Source: Chloroflexota bacterium (GTDB taxonomy: Bacteria > Chloroflexota > Anaerolineae > Anaerolineales > Villigracilaceae). From it: a stretch of 64,000 nt of DNA. The notes under the pieces were generated by a model that saw only the letters and a program-made list of their open reading frames with translations, did not search any database and was not told the DNA's origin. The DNA lies in NCBI GenBank assembly GCA_029782225.1, contig JAKOVF010000146.1, positions 48,801 to 112,800 of the forward strand. Direction: 5' to 3'. Each line of letters starts with the position of its first letter. Position 1 is the first letter of the stretch. Below, piece by piece: positions 17,037-25,380 of this stretch. The position numbers and the translations under genes were made by a program.

Positions 17037-17052
17037 AAGATCCTTTATCTGG

Positions 17053-17121
17053 GGAGTCCGAAGTCTTATCATCCCTGCAAGGGACCTGACTTCGGTGCAA
17101 AGTCGGGAGACTTTGCACTCC
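17053..17121 (-). promoter_or_regulatory. Overlapping hairpins upstream of thioesterase gene (attenuator-like)
   Basis: CCGAAGTC (17058-17065) pairs with GACTTCGG (17088-17095), and GTGCAAAGTC (17095-17104) pairs with GACTTTGCAC (17109-17118). The outer arms 17053-17065 and 17109-17121 can also pair with each other (11 of 13 bases), so two alternative folds exclude one another. It lies between the chrA stop and the thioesterase start. Confidence 0.4.
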
Positions 17122-17129
17122 GATTGTGC

Positions 17130-18245
17130 TCAGCGCGCGAGCAGAAACCCAATCAGAGCGCCGCCGGCAATCAGCCAGGTTGAGTTGATTTTATACCTTA
17201 GAAGCAGAATCAACGAAACGGCGGCAATCAGCACTGTCCAAAAATCTGTCAGTGAGGAGGATGCCAGTTGGATCGTCACTGCAGCCATCAGTCCGAGGGC
17301 TGATGCGTTGACTCCATCCAGCAGGCTGCTCATCCAGGTCGAGTTGCGGACGCGCGGTATTAGTGGATTTGACAGTGCTACGAAGATAAACGAGGGAAGA
17401 AAAATCCCAAGGGTCGCAAGCAGTGCAGCGGGTGTCCCGCCGAGGATGTAGCCAATGAAGGTGGCTGAAGTGAAAAGCGGACCCGGCGTGACCTGCCCGA
17501 TCGCAATCGCGTCGATGAGTTGCTGGTCCGTCAGCCACCCGAGGCGAACCACGAAATCCGCCCGCAGAAAGGCTAGCAGGACATAGCCGCTTCCGTACAG
17601 CACTGCGCCAATTTTGAGAAAGGTCAGGAACAGAAGCGGCAGACTAAAAGGAATTGCCAGTTGAGCCAGACCAAGTCCGCTGAATGGCAGCATGAGGAGG
17701 GGCGATGCTTTTCTCAGTCGTCTCCAGTTGCTGATCAGCATGGCGATCAGTCCGCCGCCGAACAGCAGACCGATTTCGTTGAGGCCGAGGAAGTATAGCG
17801 CCAGGACTGCCGCGCCTGTAACAATGAGCAGCCAGTTTTTGAGAGCTTTCTTTCCGAGTGTCCAAAGCGCCTGAAGGATGATGGCGATGACGACCGGCTT
17901 GATGCCATACATCAGCCATGCAACTTGTGGCGTGCTTCCATAGTGGACATACAGCCATGACAGTCCGAGCACGATGAGCATCGCCGGTGTGACAAAGCAA
18001 AGTCCCGCCGCGATCAAACCCGGCCAGCCTGCGCGCAAATAGCCGATGTGAATGACCATCTCAGTTGAGTTGGGACCGGGGATTAAGTTAGTGGCGCCGA
18101 GCAGGTCAAGGAACTCTTCATCTGTCAGCCATTTGCGGCGCACGACGACTTCATTGTGCATGATCGCAATGTGCGCGGCAGGTCCGCCGAAGGCCGTGAA
18201 GCCGAGTTTGAGGAAGAGTGCGATGACCTCGGCGAGATTCGACAT
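17130..18245 (-). CDS. chrA: Chromate transporter (CHR family, two-domain)
   Basis: A 371-residue polytopic protein built from two homologous CHR halves. Half one: FLKLGFTAFGGPAAHIAIMH and GATNLIPGPNSTEM. Half two: FLKIGAVLYGSGYVLLAFL and AIGQVTPGPLFTSATFIGY. The paired GxxxFGG/GSG and PGP motifs define ChrA. Characterised members export chromate; in environmental genomes the natural anion may differ. No ChrB-like regulator is next to it. The start MSNLAEVIALFLKLG is conventional for the family. Confidence 0.93.
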   Translation of the reverse strand: MSNLAEVIALFLKLGFTAFGGPAAHIAIMHNEVVVRRKWLTDEEFLDLLGATNLIPGPNSTEMVIHIGYLRAGWPGLIAAGLCFVTPAMLIVLGLSWLYVHYGSTPQVAWLMYGIKPVVIAIILQALWTLGKKALKNWLLIVTGAAVLALYFLGLNEIGLLFGGGLIAMLISNWRRLRKASPLLMLPFSGLGLAQLAIPFSLPLLFLTFLKIGAVLYGSGYVLLAFLRADFVVRLGWLTDQQLIDAIAIGQVTPGPLFTSATFIGYILGGTPAALLATLGIFLPSFIFVALSNPLIPRVRNSTWMSSLLDGVNASALGLMAAVTIQLASSSLTDFWTVLIAAVSLILLLRYKINSTWLIAGGALIGFLLAR

Positions 18246-18371
18246 GCGGCTAGTTTACCGCAACTCCTCTGGAGGATGCGTCGCGCCAGATCTAGTTGAT
18301 GTTATCCACCCGAATGAATTATCTGTTCAGACGGGTCCTGCTGTCTGTAAGGTGCGACGCATTCGCGCCTC

Positions 18372-18677
18372 TCACGATTGCCCCACGACTTCGTAATGCA
18401 CCACAGTTGGTTCGAACTCCAGCAGGAAGTCTTTGTCTTCGGGATAGTATTTTGCGACTTCCACATCTTCCCCGGCAAAGCCTTTGATGGCTTCGAGACT
18501 TTCCCAGAAGGTCAATGTGACGAAGTGTGTGATATCACCTTCCTGTCGTTCGAGCACGTGGACGCTGACATTTCCTTTGACGGATTGATAATCGGGAATT
18601 GCGCGTCCGTTGGTGAATTCGCGGTAAGCATCTGCTTTTGAAGTTGGGACTCGTCCGTGCCACATTCTGACGATCAT
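18372..18677 (-). CDS. ABM-fold (antibiotic biosynthesis monooxygenase-like) protein
   Basis: A 101-residue protein of the dimeric alpha/beta barrel fold: IVRMWHGRVPTSKADAYREF at the start, then HFVTLTFWESLEAIKGFAG and VAKYYPEDKDFLLEFEP. Many such proteins are small heme-free monooxygenases or have no known activity. It is the last gene of a minus-strand run that starts at 21836, and it follows a second ABM-like gene by 12 bases. Confidence 0.78.
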   Translation of the reverse strand: MIVRMWHGRVPTSKADAYREFTNGRAIPDYQSVKGNVSVHVLERQEGDITHFVTLTFWESLEAIKGFAGEDVEVAKYYPEDKDFLLEFEPTVVHYEVVGQS

Positions 18678-18689
18678 GTTTTCCTCCAG

Positions 18690-18989
18690 CTACAGCTGTG
18701 TGAAGGCACCCAGTTGGGATTCGCGCTCGGTCAGAGTCATACAATAGGCATCCAGCGCTTCATAATCCTCTTTCCATCTTTCAATGAAAGCTTCATAGGC
18801 CTCAGAAGAGATCCAGCGGTCAATAGTGACATAGCGTTGAGGGCGCCTGGGATCACGGATCAGTTCCGTGTTCATATAACCTGGTCCTCTTCGGAAGAGC
18901 TTTACCCACATCCCGTTTGGGGCATAAGCTTTTTCAAAATCGTTTTGGCGACCTTCTTTTACCTGGAATTCCCAGATGATCACATACAT
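18690..18989 (-). CDS. ABM-fold protein, second copy
   Basis: A 99-residue dimeric alpha/beta barrel protein (YVIIWEFQVKEGRQNDFEKAY; YVTIDRWISSEAYEAFIERW). It differs strongly from the neighbouring 101-residue protein, so the pair is not a recent duplication. It starts six bases after the permease stop on the minus strand and should belong to the same transcript. Substrate or ligand unknown. Confidence 0.78.
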   Translation of the reverse strand: MYVIIWEFQVKEGRQNDFEKAYAPNGMWVKLFRRGPGYMNTELIRDPRRPQRYVTIDRWISSEAYEAFIERWKEDYEALDAYCMTLTERESQLGAFTQL

Positions 18990-18995
18990 AGGTCT

Positions 18996-19784
18996 TCACT
19001 TTGTCTGGTCGGCGCTCCGCCACCAGTAGAATGTCGCAATGATACCAATAATACTGAAGAGTATCAGCAGCACGTAACTGTGTAAACCGAGCGCGTCCGC
19101 CCTGGGACCCGCAACTCCACTGAACAGTCCGGGGATGGCCCACGGGAACCAGTCACCCCAGCCCAGGATTGCTGACAGGTTCGCCAGGAAAAGCGTAAAG
19201 ATGGTAAAGCCGAAGGGAGGCATATAACCACGGCCAACGCTGGCCAGCAATGCCACGAAAGATGTCAATGGGATTGTAAGCACGGCAGTGCCCAATATAC
19301 TGGTGAATGAAGTGAGAACGAGGTCCTCTGACCAGCCGGGAATGACAACCAACCTTCCAACGATCAAGGCGACGCCAAAGATGAGCAGGGTGATCGCAAG
19401 CGACCATATGGAAACGACGATAAACTTGGCGGTCACAATTGCCTCGCGCGGGGTTGGCAATGCCAGCAACTCTTTAATGGTGTGGTCGGAGAACTCACGT
19501 CCGAATACCCAAATGGTAATCATGGAAAACAGAACCATTCCTCCTGCGGCAACTGCCTGCGCCAGAAAACCCAGGAATGCGGGCCAATCCGCTGTGCCTG
19601 TCAGCAGTTGTGCTTTTGTGGTGATCAATCCGAGTGATTTCGCTGCCTCAGGATCCTTCAGGATGATCATGAAGAGTCCGCCGGCCAGGGGTGCCATCGA
19701 AAAACCCAGCGCCGTAAAGAAGGGGACTTTCGAGCGCCACATTTTCAGTGTCTCAGCCCAAAGAGCGGAAGAAAAGTGAGTCAT
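18996..19784 (-). CDS. ABC-2 type permease (NosY/YhgE-like)
   Basis: A 262-residue protein with six hydrophobic segments. VFGREFSDHTIKELLALPTPR at about 95-115 is the conserved cytosolic loop of ABC-2 permeases. It pairs with the ATPase gene 105 bases upstream in the same direction. Likely a drug, peptide or lipid exporter subunit; the regulator encoded upstream suggests inducible use. Confidence 0.87.
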   Translation of the reverse strand: MTHFSSALWAETLKMWRSKVPFFTALGFSMAPLAGGLFMIILKDPEAAKSLGLITTKAQLLTGTADWPAFLGFLAQAVAAGGMVLFSMITIWVFGREFSDHTIKELLALPTPREAIVTAKFIVVSIWSLAITLLIFGVALIVGRLVVIPGWSEDLVLTSFTSILGTAVLTIPLTSFVALLASVGRGYMPPFGFTIFTLFLANLSAILGWGDWFPWAIPGLFSGVAGPRADALGLHSYVLLILFSIIGIIATFYWWRSADQTK

Positions 19785-19889
19785 TTTTCCAGCTTTCTGT
19801 CATTGTAAGGAGTTGCGGTTTGCACTCGCAACACCGGCCCCGAACCGCAGGTGCAGGGAGCGACCTGACGCAAGTGCAGGTGTGACAAG

Positions 19890-20795
19890 TTAATGTGTTA
19901 ATCTCAAAAAATGGTCTTCGAGGTCTTCCTGCGCAACCGCCAGATACATAGGCGGCGTGCCGGCGTGGACAAGCACCTGCGCAATTTCATCCGGGGCATC
20001 CACCGCGCGCGGATCATCGAGCCGAATCGATTCGCCGTGATCGGATGACATGGTGTAGCCTGCACTTTTCAGCGCGTCGAACGCTGCGCTGCTATTTCGC
20101 GTTTTGACCACCAGGTATCTTGCTCGCATTCGTTCCAGTTTGTCGGCATCCAATTCTTCAATGAGACGACCCTGGTGAATGATGCCGATGCGCGTGGCGA
20201 GTCGATCCACTTCGGTCAAAATGTGGCTGGACATGAAAACGGTCACCCCCTTTTCGACGGCCAGCGACCGGATCAGCTCGCGAATTTCCACCACACCCGC
20301 GGGGTCGAGTCCGTTGGCGGGTTCATCGAGGATGAGCAGCTCGGGTTCGTGCAGCAGAGCGCGCGCCAGCCCAAGGCGCTGGAGGTTGCCGCTCGAAAGC
20401 GTGCCAGCCTTACGGTCCGCGTAGGCCGCGATGCCGAGTTTTTCGATAATCTGCGAGGTCGAGCCCGCATCCTTGATCCCGCGCAAGCGTCGCATGATTT
20501 CCAGATTTTCGCGAACGCTCAGATCCGGATATGCTGAGGGACTCTCCACAAGGTGACCCACCTGCGCCCACGGTCCGCGTCCATTTGGACCGACTGTCTG
20601 GCCCAGCACTTTGACATTTCCGTCGCTCGGGCGGATCATGCCCAGCAGCGCCCGAATGGTGGTCGTCTTGCCTGCGCCATTGAGGCCGAGGAAGCCATAG
20701 ATCTCGCCGCGTTTCACCCGCAAACTAACAGAATCGACTGCGCGCACATCGCGATATGATTTTGATAAGCCATTGGTTTCGATTGCAAGTTCCAT
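19890..20795 (-). CDS. ABC transporter ATPase (CcmA-like)
   Basis: A 301-residue ATP-binding subunit: Walker A GLNGAGKTT (about 37-45), signature LSSGNLQRLGLARAL (about 132-146), Walker B LLILDEPANGLDP (about 153-165), and switch SSHIL. The C-terminal 80 residues are an exporter-specific domain. The serine- and asparagine-rich signature (SSGN rather than SGGQ) is common in bacitracin/lantibiotic-type and Nod-type ATPases. It follows the regulator gene by 13 bases. Confidence 0.92.
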   Translation of the reverse strand: MELAIETNGLSKSYRDVRAVDSVSLRVKRGEIYGFLGLNGAGKTTTIRALLGMIRPSDGNVKVLGQTVGPNGRGPWAQVGHLVESPSAYPDLSVRENLEIMRRLRGIKDAGSTSQIIEKLGIAAYADRKAGTLSSGNLQRLGLARALLHEPELLILDEPANGLDPAGVVEIRELIRSLAVEKGVTVFMSSHILTEVDRLATRIGIIHQGRLIEELDADKLERMRARYLVVKTRNSSAAFDALKSAGYTMSSDHGESIRLDDPRAVDAPDEIAQVLVHAGTPPMYLAVAQEDLEDHFLRLTH

Positions 20796-20808
20796 TTTGT
20801 GCCTCTTC

Positions 20809-21108
20809 TCATTTCAGGATCGACCTTAGGCTTTTTTGGTACTGGTCAAAAGCCGACTTTCCTTTTGGAGTGAGGTGATACTCCGTGTGCGGAATTTTTC
20901 CCCTAAAGGTTTTTTCCATCTGCAGGTAGCCTGCTTCCTCAAGCCGCGAAAGCTGCACCGATAAGTTTCCTTTGGTCAAATTGCTTTCCTTGAGAAGGAA
21001 GAGGAAGTCGGCGGATTCAACAGAGGAGAGGAGTGCCACGATGATCAAACGTGCCGGCTCATGAATGACGCGATCCAACGCGGAGATATCTTGAATAGAA
21101 CCGCTCAT
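20809..21108 (-). CDS. Winged-helix transcriptional regulator of the ABC operon
   Basis: A 99-residue DNA-binding protein made almost entirely of one winged helix: LDRVIHEPARLIIVALL, then recognition part NLTKGNLSVQLSRLEEAGYLQMEK and wing KIPHTEYHLTPKGKSAF. It resembles the small ArsR/PadR-like winged-helix proteins that often sit beside ABC exporters. It overlaps the membrane protein gene by 4 bases (ATGA). The twin palindromes at 21852-21882 are the obvious operator candidate, which suggests autorepression relieved by a compound or a protein signal. Confidence 0.88.
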   Translation of the reverse strand: MSGSIQDISALDRVIHEPARLIIVALLSSVESADFLFLLKESNLTKGNLSVQLSRLEEAGYLQMEKTFRGKIPHTEYHLTPKGKSAFDQYQKSLRSILK

Positions 21109-21836
21109 ACATCCTCCGTGTAGGGTGATGGATTTTCTCTTCGATAACGCATGAACGTCAGGATGCCGGAAACGATCAGGAGGATACCGGAGACCAGGAT
21201 AAGCAGACTGAGACTTATCAAAGTCTGGTTGAGGCTCTCAACTACCAACGAAATCTCCGGCTGAGCATTGGCCGGAACAGCGGGCCGGCCTGCCACAAAT
21301 TGACGGATGCCAATGACCGTTCCTGCCAGCAGGATCACGATTCCCATGAGCCGGAAGCGGCGCAATCCCATCCACTCTCCTGCCAGTACGAACAGCACTG
21401 ACCATAAAATGCCCAGTGCAACCGGGAACCAGACTGGCATGGAGGACAAAACACTACTTGTTGAGGCCATGAACAAGGAGACAGCCAGTAATCCAAATAA
21501 GGGCAGGAGCAGGAAAAGAAAGATATTCTTGATCATGGCGAGTACCTGTGCCATCGTAATCTTGCTTCCTTTGGCAAACCCTGTACGCGGATAAGTAAAG
21601 TGATCCTTGAGCCACCATAGGATTAAGATGGCGACGAGGAGGCCTACAAATTTTGCGACGGTAACTTGACTTACAACCGAAATGAGCCAGGCGAATGATG
21701 TTTGCGACGCATTCTCTCGGAGAAGGAGGATGCCTGCCAGCAACGTAAATAGCCCTCCTGCGGACATCTCCGTGAAGCCGTCTATGAACCAGTATCCCCG
21801 AACTCGTTTAATTGCGTTTTCAATCTGGACATTCAT
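21105..21836 (-). CDS. Polytopic membrane protein, first gene of the ABC operon
   Basis: A 243-residue protein with about six hydrophobic segments and a short amphipathic N-terminus (MNVQIENAIKRVRGYWFIDGFTE). No catalytic motif is visible and I do not name a family, though similar proteins are found beside small winged-helix regulators in Chloroflexota. AAGGAG sits at 21849-21844, seven bases before the ATG. A role as sensor or membrane partner of the regulator is an inference from position only. Confidence 0.78.
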   Translation of the reverse strand: MNVQIENAIKRVRGYWFIDGFTEMSAGGLFTLLAGILLLRENASQTSFAWLISVVSQVTVAKFVGLLVAILILWWLKDHFTYPRTGFAKGSKITMAQVLAMIKNIFLFLLLPLFGLLAVSLFMASTSSVLSSMPVWFPVALGILWSVLFVLAGEWMGLRRFRLMGIVILLAGTVIGIRQFVAGRPAVPANAQPEISLVVESLNQTLISLSLLILVSGILLIVSGILTFMRYRRENPSPYTEDV

Positions 21837-21851
21837 CTGTTTGCTCCTTGC

Positions 21852-21894
21852 GTAAACTAGTTTATATAATAAACTAGTTTACAAAGAATGTCAA
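21852..21894 (-). promoter_or_regulatory. Near-consensus promoter with twin palindromic operators
   Basis: On the minus strand TTGACA (21894-21889), 17 bases and TATTAT (21871-21866) form a near-consensus sigma-70 promoter. Two identical 12-base palindromes TAAACTAGTTTA lie at 21853-21864 and 21870-21881, 17 bases centre to centre, and together form a larger inverted repeat (21852-21882). One palindrome covers the spacer and part of the -10, the other the start region. A dimeric winged-helix repressor would fit. Confidence 0.8.
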
Positions 21895-22184
21895 GGTGCA
21901 TAAACGAGCGAGAGCTTATGGTAATTTGTGTGGAGTGTAGATGGACCGAAATTGACTTCACCCCCGCGGTAATTTAATGCGGGCCGCACTTTTATGCTCA
22001 CCAACTTAATGGTAAACCAAAGCGTTTGGTCAATCCATTGGTTATGAATGCAAAAGTGGGCATGGAGTAAGTTCACTGTAGATTGGAAGAGTGCAGCGCA
22101 TTCTTATGTTAGAAAAGCGGGTCTGGCGGCGTCTAATTTTCTGTGACAAGAGACCCATTGAATCCTAATCCAACATGGATATAC
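21895..22184. other. Intergenic region without a recognised gene
   Basis: About 290 bases between the ABC operon promoter and the PilZ promoter. It is AT-richer than the surrounding genes. The only structures I see are short inverted repeats: CCCGC/GCGGG near 21963-21983, and ACCAAA/TTTGGT near 22015-22030. No open frame with a ribosome binding site and no tRNA-like fold was noticed. Confidence 0.4.
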
Positions 22185-22190
22185 TATAAT
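22185..22190 (+). promoter_or_regulatory. -10 element (TATAAT) for the PilZ gene
   Basis: TATAAT about 90 bases before the PilZ ATG. A TTGAAT lies 21 bases upstream, too far for a good -35. An ATG directly after the -10 does not open a useful frame. Confidence 0.4.
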
Positions 22191-22280
22191 ATGAGAGCAG
22201 ATACCTGTCTTTAGCCAGCCCAATACAGCCTCATGATTGCCAGTGCCCGGCGGAGTAGTACAGTTGAAAGGAGCAACCTT

Positions 22281-22637
22281 ATGGATTCAGAGCGGCGAAG
22301 ACAAAAGCGACGGAGATTTACCTACTATATGCCCGTCCTTGACGCCAACACATTGCAGATCGTAGGTCATCTCTCGGATATCAGCCCGTTGGGAATCAGG
22401 CTGGATAGCGAAAGGCCGCTGCCGGTCAACACAAATTACAAGCTGCGCCTGGACTTGACCCCGGAAATGGCAAATAAAACCTCAATGATTTTTAATGGTC
22501 GTAGCAAGTGGTGCGCAATGGATAAGCTCTCCCCGAATTCATACAACGTTGGATTTGAGGTGAATATCAATTCCCGCGATGATGCTGAGATCTTTCAGCG
22601 AATGTATGAGAACTATAGTTCAGACAGGGTGTGGTAA
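22281..22637 (+). CDS. Single-domain PilZ protein (c-di-GMP receptor candidate)
   Basis: A 118-residue protein with an Arg-rich N-terminus (MDSERRRQKRRRFTYY) followed by LSDISPLGIRLDS, matching the RxxxR and (D/N)xSxxG motifs by which PilZ domains bind cyclic di-GMP. The ATG at 22281 has AAAGGAGC upstream; an earlier ATG at 22233 has no such site. Stand-alone PilZ proteins tune motility, pili or polysaccharide synthesis by binding partner proteins. No diguanylate cyclase is encoded in this window. Confidence 0.85.
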   Translation: MDSERRRQKRRRFTYYMPVLDANTLQIVGHLSDISPLGIRLDSERPLPVNTNYKLRLDLTPEMANKTSMIFNGRSKWCAMDKLSPNSYNVGFEVNINSRDDAEIFQRMYENYSSDRVW

Positions 22638-22685
22638 TTATCCTCTGAACCAAACCCCGCGCGGACACGCGGTCAAGACCTAGCA

Positions 22686-23822
22686 TCAGATTAGCTTGTG
22701 TGCGATGGAGGCGGCAATATGTCTCGCCTCCATCGCTATTTCGCGCAGCATCCCGGTCGGGGAGACATGGTATCCGCAGAAAAACAATCCGGGTACCGCA
22801 CTGGCATCTCCACCGGAAATAGGGGTTCCATCTGCGTCATACACGCCGGAAACGCCCTGCAGGAACGCGCTGACGCGCGGTCGGTAGCCGGTGGCCAGGA
22901 TCACAGCATCGAATTTCATTTCCCTCCCATCATTAAAAATAATGCCTTCTTCCGTGAACTGTCGGATCCCGGGATAAACGCCGACTTCCCTTTGCTTGAC
23001 CAGCTTGATCGTGCCCACATCAATCAGTGGGATGCGGGCATTGCGTTCTATCTGCTGTAGAGGCCCATATGGTAACTTTGGGAGTCCATAAGGAGTTAGG
23101 TCACCGATGACCGCCCGCAGGATGGGTGTATTGACCGCGTCTGCCAGCCAGACAGGCCACTTGCTCTGCAAGATGCCAATGGACAGGATGGGAATCCCGA
23201 ATAATTCGCGCGGAATGACATTGACCGGGCTTCGCACCGCAAGACTTGCGTATGCAGCGTGCTCCCACAGGTCGACGGCAATCTCGCCGCCGGAGTTGCC
23301 AAAACCGACGACCAGAACTTTTTTTCCTCTGAATGGCCCGCCATTTTTGTACTGGGAGCTGTGAAGGCATGTCCCTTTGAATGATTCCATGCCGGGCCAG
23401 GCGGGGGTGTAAGGTTCGCGGTTATATCCTGTGGCAATCACGAGATTCTGGGGCCGGAAGCGATCTGTCTGTGTTTGAACTTCCCATTGATGGGAATCGT
23501 ACTTTGCTGCGATCACTTTCTGACCGAAGCGGATATCCAGTTGAAATTTGCTCGAGTACAACTCAAGATAATTAATCACCTGAGCGCGCGATGGATATCT
23601 CGGATAATCCTCTGGGAAGGGCAGGTAGGGTAAAGCCGAATTTCTCTTGTCGGTGTGTAAATGGAGTCTGTCGTAATGCCGGTACCAGGTGGATCCCACT
23701 CTGTCGTTTTGTTCCAGAATAATGGAAGAGATACCGGCTTGTTTTAGGCTGGCACCAACGGCCAGCCCTGCCGGGCCGGCGCCAACTATGATCGTTTGGC
23801 TTGTTGAAGACTTGGGACGCAT
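22686..23822 (-). CDS. Flavin-containing monooxygenase-like oxidoreductase
   Basis: A 378-residue FAD/NADPH enzyme. The FAD Rossmann motif is GAGPAGLA (about 13-20), the NADP motif is GFGNSGGE (about 170-177), and between them lies FKGTCLHSSQY, which fits the FMO/Baeyer-Villiger fingerprint F-x-G-x3-H-x3-Y. The C-terminal ILATGYRPR is typical of the YUCCA/CzcO-like group. It should oxygenate soft nucleophiles or ketones; the substrate is unknown. It appears to be a single-gene unit, with a small hairpin between it and the VWA gene. Confidence 0.88.
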   Translation of the reverse strand: MRPKSSTSQTIIVGAGPAGLAVGASLKQAGISSIILEQNDRVGSTWYRHYDRLHLHTDKRNSALPYLPFPEDYPRYPSRAQVINYLELYSSKFQLDIRFGQKVIAAKYDSHQWEVQTQTDRFRPQNLVIATGYNREPYTPAWPGMESFKGTCLHSSQYKNGGPFRGKKVLVVGFGNSGGEIAVDLWEHAAYASLAVRSPVNVIPRELFGIPILSIGILQSKWPVWLADAVNTPILRAVIGDLTPYGLPKLPYGPLQQIERNARIPLIDVGTIKLVKQREVGVYPGIRQFTEEGIIFNDGREMKFDAVILATGYRPRVSAFLQGVSGVYDADGTPISGGDASAVPGLFFCGYHVSPTGMLREIAMEARHIAASIAHKLI

Positions 23823-23836
23823 CGTTAAAGGGAAAA

Positions 23837-23854
23837 CGCGGACCTTAGTCCGCG
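23837..23854. repeat. Short hairpin CGCGGAC-CTTA-GTCCGCG
   Basis: Perfect seven-base stem with a four-base loop, 15 bases before the FMO-like start codon and 46 bases after the VWA gene stop (both minus strand). It could end the VWA transcript weakly, or it may be a remnant of a dispersed intergenic repeat. Confidence 0.45.
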
Positions 23855-23899
23855 CTCCAAACTATCATGGCGTTCTGAACGTTTCATCAAGCGAGGTGG

Positions 23900-25276
23900 T
23901 TATGCCGAAAGCAAATCGTCCACTGCGTCAGCTAACTCTTTCAAGTTGCTGACCTTCAATACATTGCTGCAATACGGCGCATACTTCGGCATGTCGCTGT
24001 CACCGTGCCATAAATGCGGAGGTTCCGGATTCATCCAGATAGTCCGGGCTGCGCGGCGCGCCATCAGCGAGAAAACATCCAGGCGCGGATCGTTGTAATT
24101 ATTCCGCCCATCGCCAACGATCAGAAGCGTAGTTTGCCCGCTCAGTGTATCCAGGTAGTCGTTGTTGAAGTTATCCAGCGACCAGCCGAGATCGGTGTTG
24201 TAGTGTCCGCTGGGCATGCGCCACAGAACGGAGGCAATCGCCTCGTCCGCGTTGGAGCCGTTGAACTCCTCTGAAATATATTCGAGATGGTCAATGAACG
24301 CGAAGGCATGCGTCTTGTGGACCTGTCCCTGTAGCGCGAAAAGAAAACTCAGCATCAATTCAGAGCAAAACCGCATGGATGTGCTGACATCGCAAATGAT
24401 CACGATCTTGGGTTTGCGCACGCGATCCTTGTGCATGATCTCCATCGGTACCCCCTGATACTTCAGGTTCCTGCGGATGGTAGCCTTCGGGTCAAGCTGT
24501 CCGCTTTTCGCTCGTTTCTGACGGAGCGCGATTCGCGTGCGCAGCATAGCCGCGAGCCGCTTGACTTCGCGCTGTAAAAGTTTCTTCTCTGTATCTGTCA
24601 GCGCCTGGAAGGGACGGTTCATCAGATTATCAATGCCCTCTTCACGCGGGCGTTCACTCATATTCTCGGCGATGCGCTGGCCGGCAAATTGATTGATCTG
24701 CTCCTGCATTCCCTGCATGTTCTGCTGGATCATCTGCCGCAACTGCTCGACGCGCTCGCGGCTCATGCCCATCTGTGCGAGTTGTTCCATCAGTTCCTTC
24801 AAAGCTTCGCGGACTTCCGGGAATGCCAGGGCGCGCATCATGCGCTGTGCCATCCAGTTTTGATAATCGAGATTGTCCGCCTGATTCAAACCGACCAACT
24901 GCCCAAGCGCTTCCAACTCGGACCTGGTCAGTGGCTCCCCCTTCATCAGCCTCTCCATGCGTTGACGGAGATTCTCGGCGTATTGCTTCAGCGCCTCGGC
25001 CAGCATCTGCGCTTCTTCGGGCGTCATATCATCCATCGGATTTCCGCCCATAGCGGGCGGTTGACCGGAGCCGAAGAAGAGGGGGAATAGTTTATCGAAG
25101 GTGGGGATGTCTTTTGCGTCTTTGATCAACGTCGCGCGCAGAGAGAGTCGAAATTCCTCGCGGTCTTGAATCCCCATCAAATCCACCGCCGAGAACGCCT
25201 CCTGCGATTCTGCCAGGGAGACGCGTACCCCGCTCGAACGCAATGCAGCAATTAACTGTAAGATGCGGGCTTCCAT
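23900..25276 (-). CDS. VWA-domain protein, CoxE-like
   Basis: A 458-residue protein. Residues 1-250 are helical and Gln/Met/Arg-rich (QLAQMGMSRERVEQLRQM and similar). The C-terminal domain from about 265 has the MIDAS motif DVSTSMR, then GDGRNNYNDP and a WMNPEP motif. This arrangement is that of CoxE/VWA proteins that work with a MoxR-type AAA ATPase, here the next gene upstream. Such pairs act as chaperones in assembling or metallating enzymes, but the client is unknown. A palindromic repeat element separates the two genes. Confidence 0.87.
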   Translation of the reverse strand: MEARILQLIAALRSSGVRVSLAESQEAFSAVDLMGIQDREEFRLSLRATLIKDAKDIPTFDKLFPLFFGSGQPPAMGGNPMDDMTPEEAQMLAEALKQYAENLRQRMERLMKGEPLTRSELEALGQLVGLNQADNLDYQNWMAQRMMRALAFPEVREALKELMEQLAQMGMSRERVEQLRQMIQQNMQGMQEQINQFAGQRIAENMSERPREEGIDNLMNRPFQALTDTEKKLLQREVKRLAAMLRTRIALRQKRAKSGQLDPKATIRRNLKYQGVPMEIMHKDRVRKPKIVIICDVSTSMRFCSELMLSFLFALQGQVHKTHAFAFIDHLEYISEEFNGSNADEAIASVLWRMPSGHYNTDLGWSLDNFNNDYLDTLSGQTTLLIVGDGRNNYNDPRLDVFSLMARRAARTIWMNPEPPHLWHGDSDMPKYAPYCSNVLKVSNLKELADAVDDLLSA

Positions 25277-25290
25277 AAATCATATACTCC

Positions 25291-25374
25291 TGTCATTGCG
25301 AGCCCGCCAGGGCAAAGCAATCCCACTATTATGAGGAGATTGTTTCGTCGCAAAGAACGCTCCTCGCAATGACA
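25291..25374. repeat. Dispersed palindromic element, copy 1 (ends TGTCATTGCGAG)
   Basis: The ends TGTCATTGCGAG (25291-25302) and CTCGCAATGACA (25363-25374) are exact inverted repeats. An inner imperfect stem pairs AAAGCAATC with GATTGTTT. The same ends, inner GCAATC/GATTGCTTCG segments and total length recur at 27806-27894. The element is 84 bases, has no coding capacity and lies between the MoxR and VWA genes. It looks like a non-autonomous (MITE- or REP-like) repeat. Confidence 0.75.
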
Positions 25375-25380
25375 ATACTA

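Noticed and set aside
22191..22280. ATG directly after the -10 element as a leaderless start of the PilZ gene
   Set aside because: It is immediately next to the -10, so it would not be transcribed; the ATG at 22281 has a good ribosome binding site.
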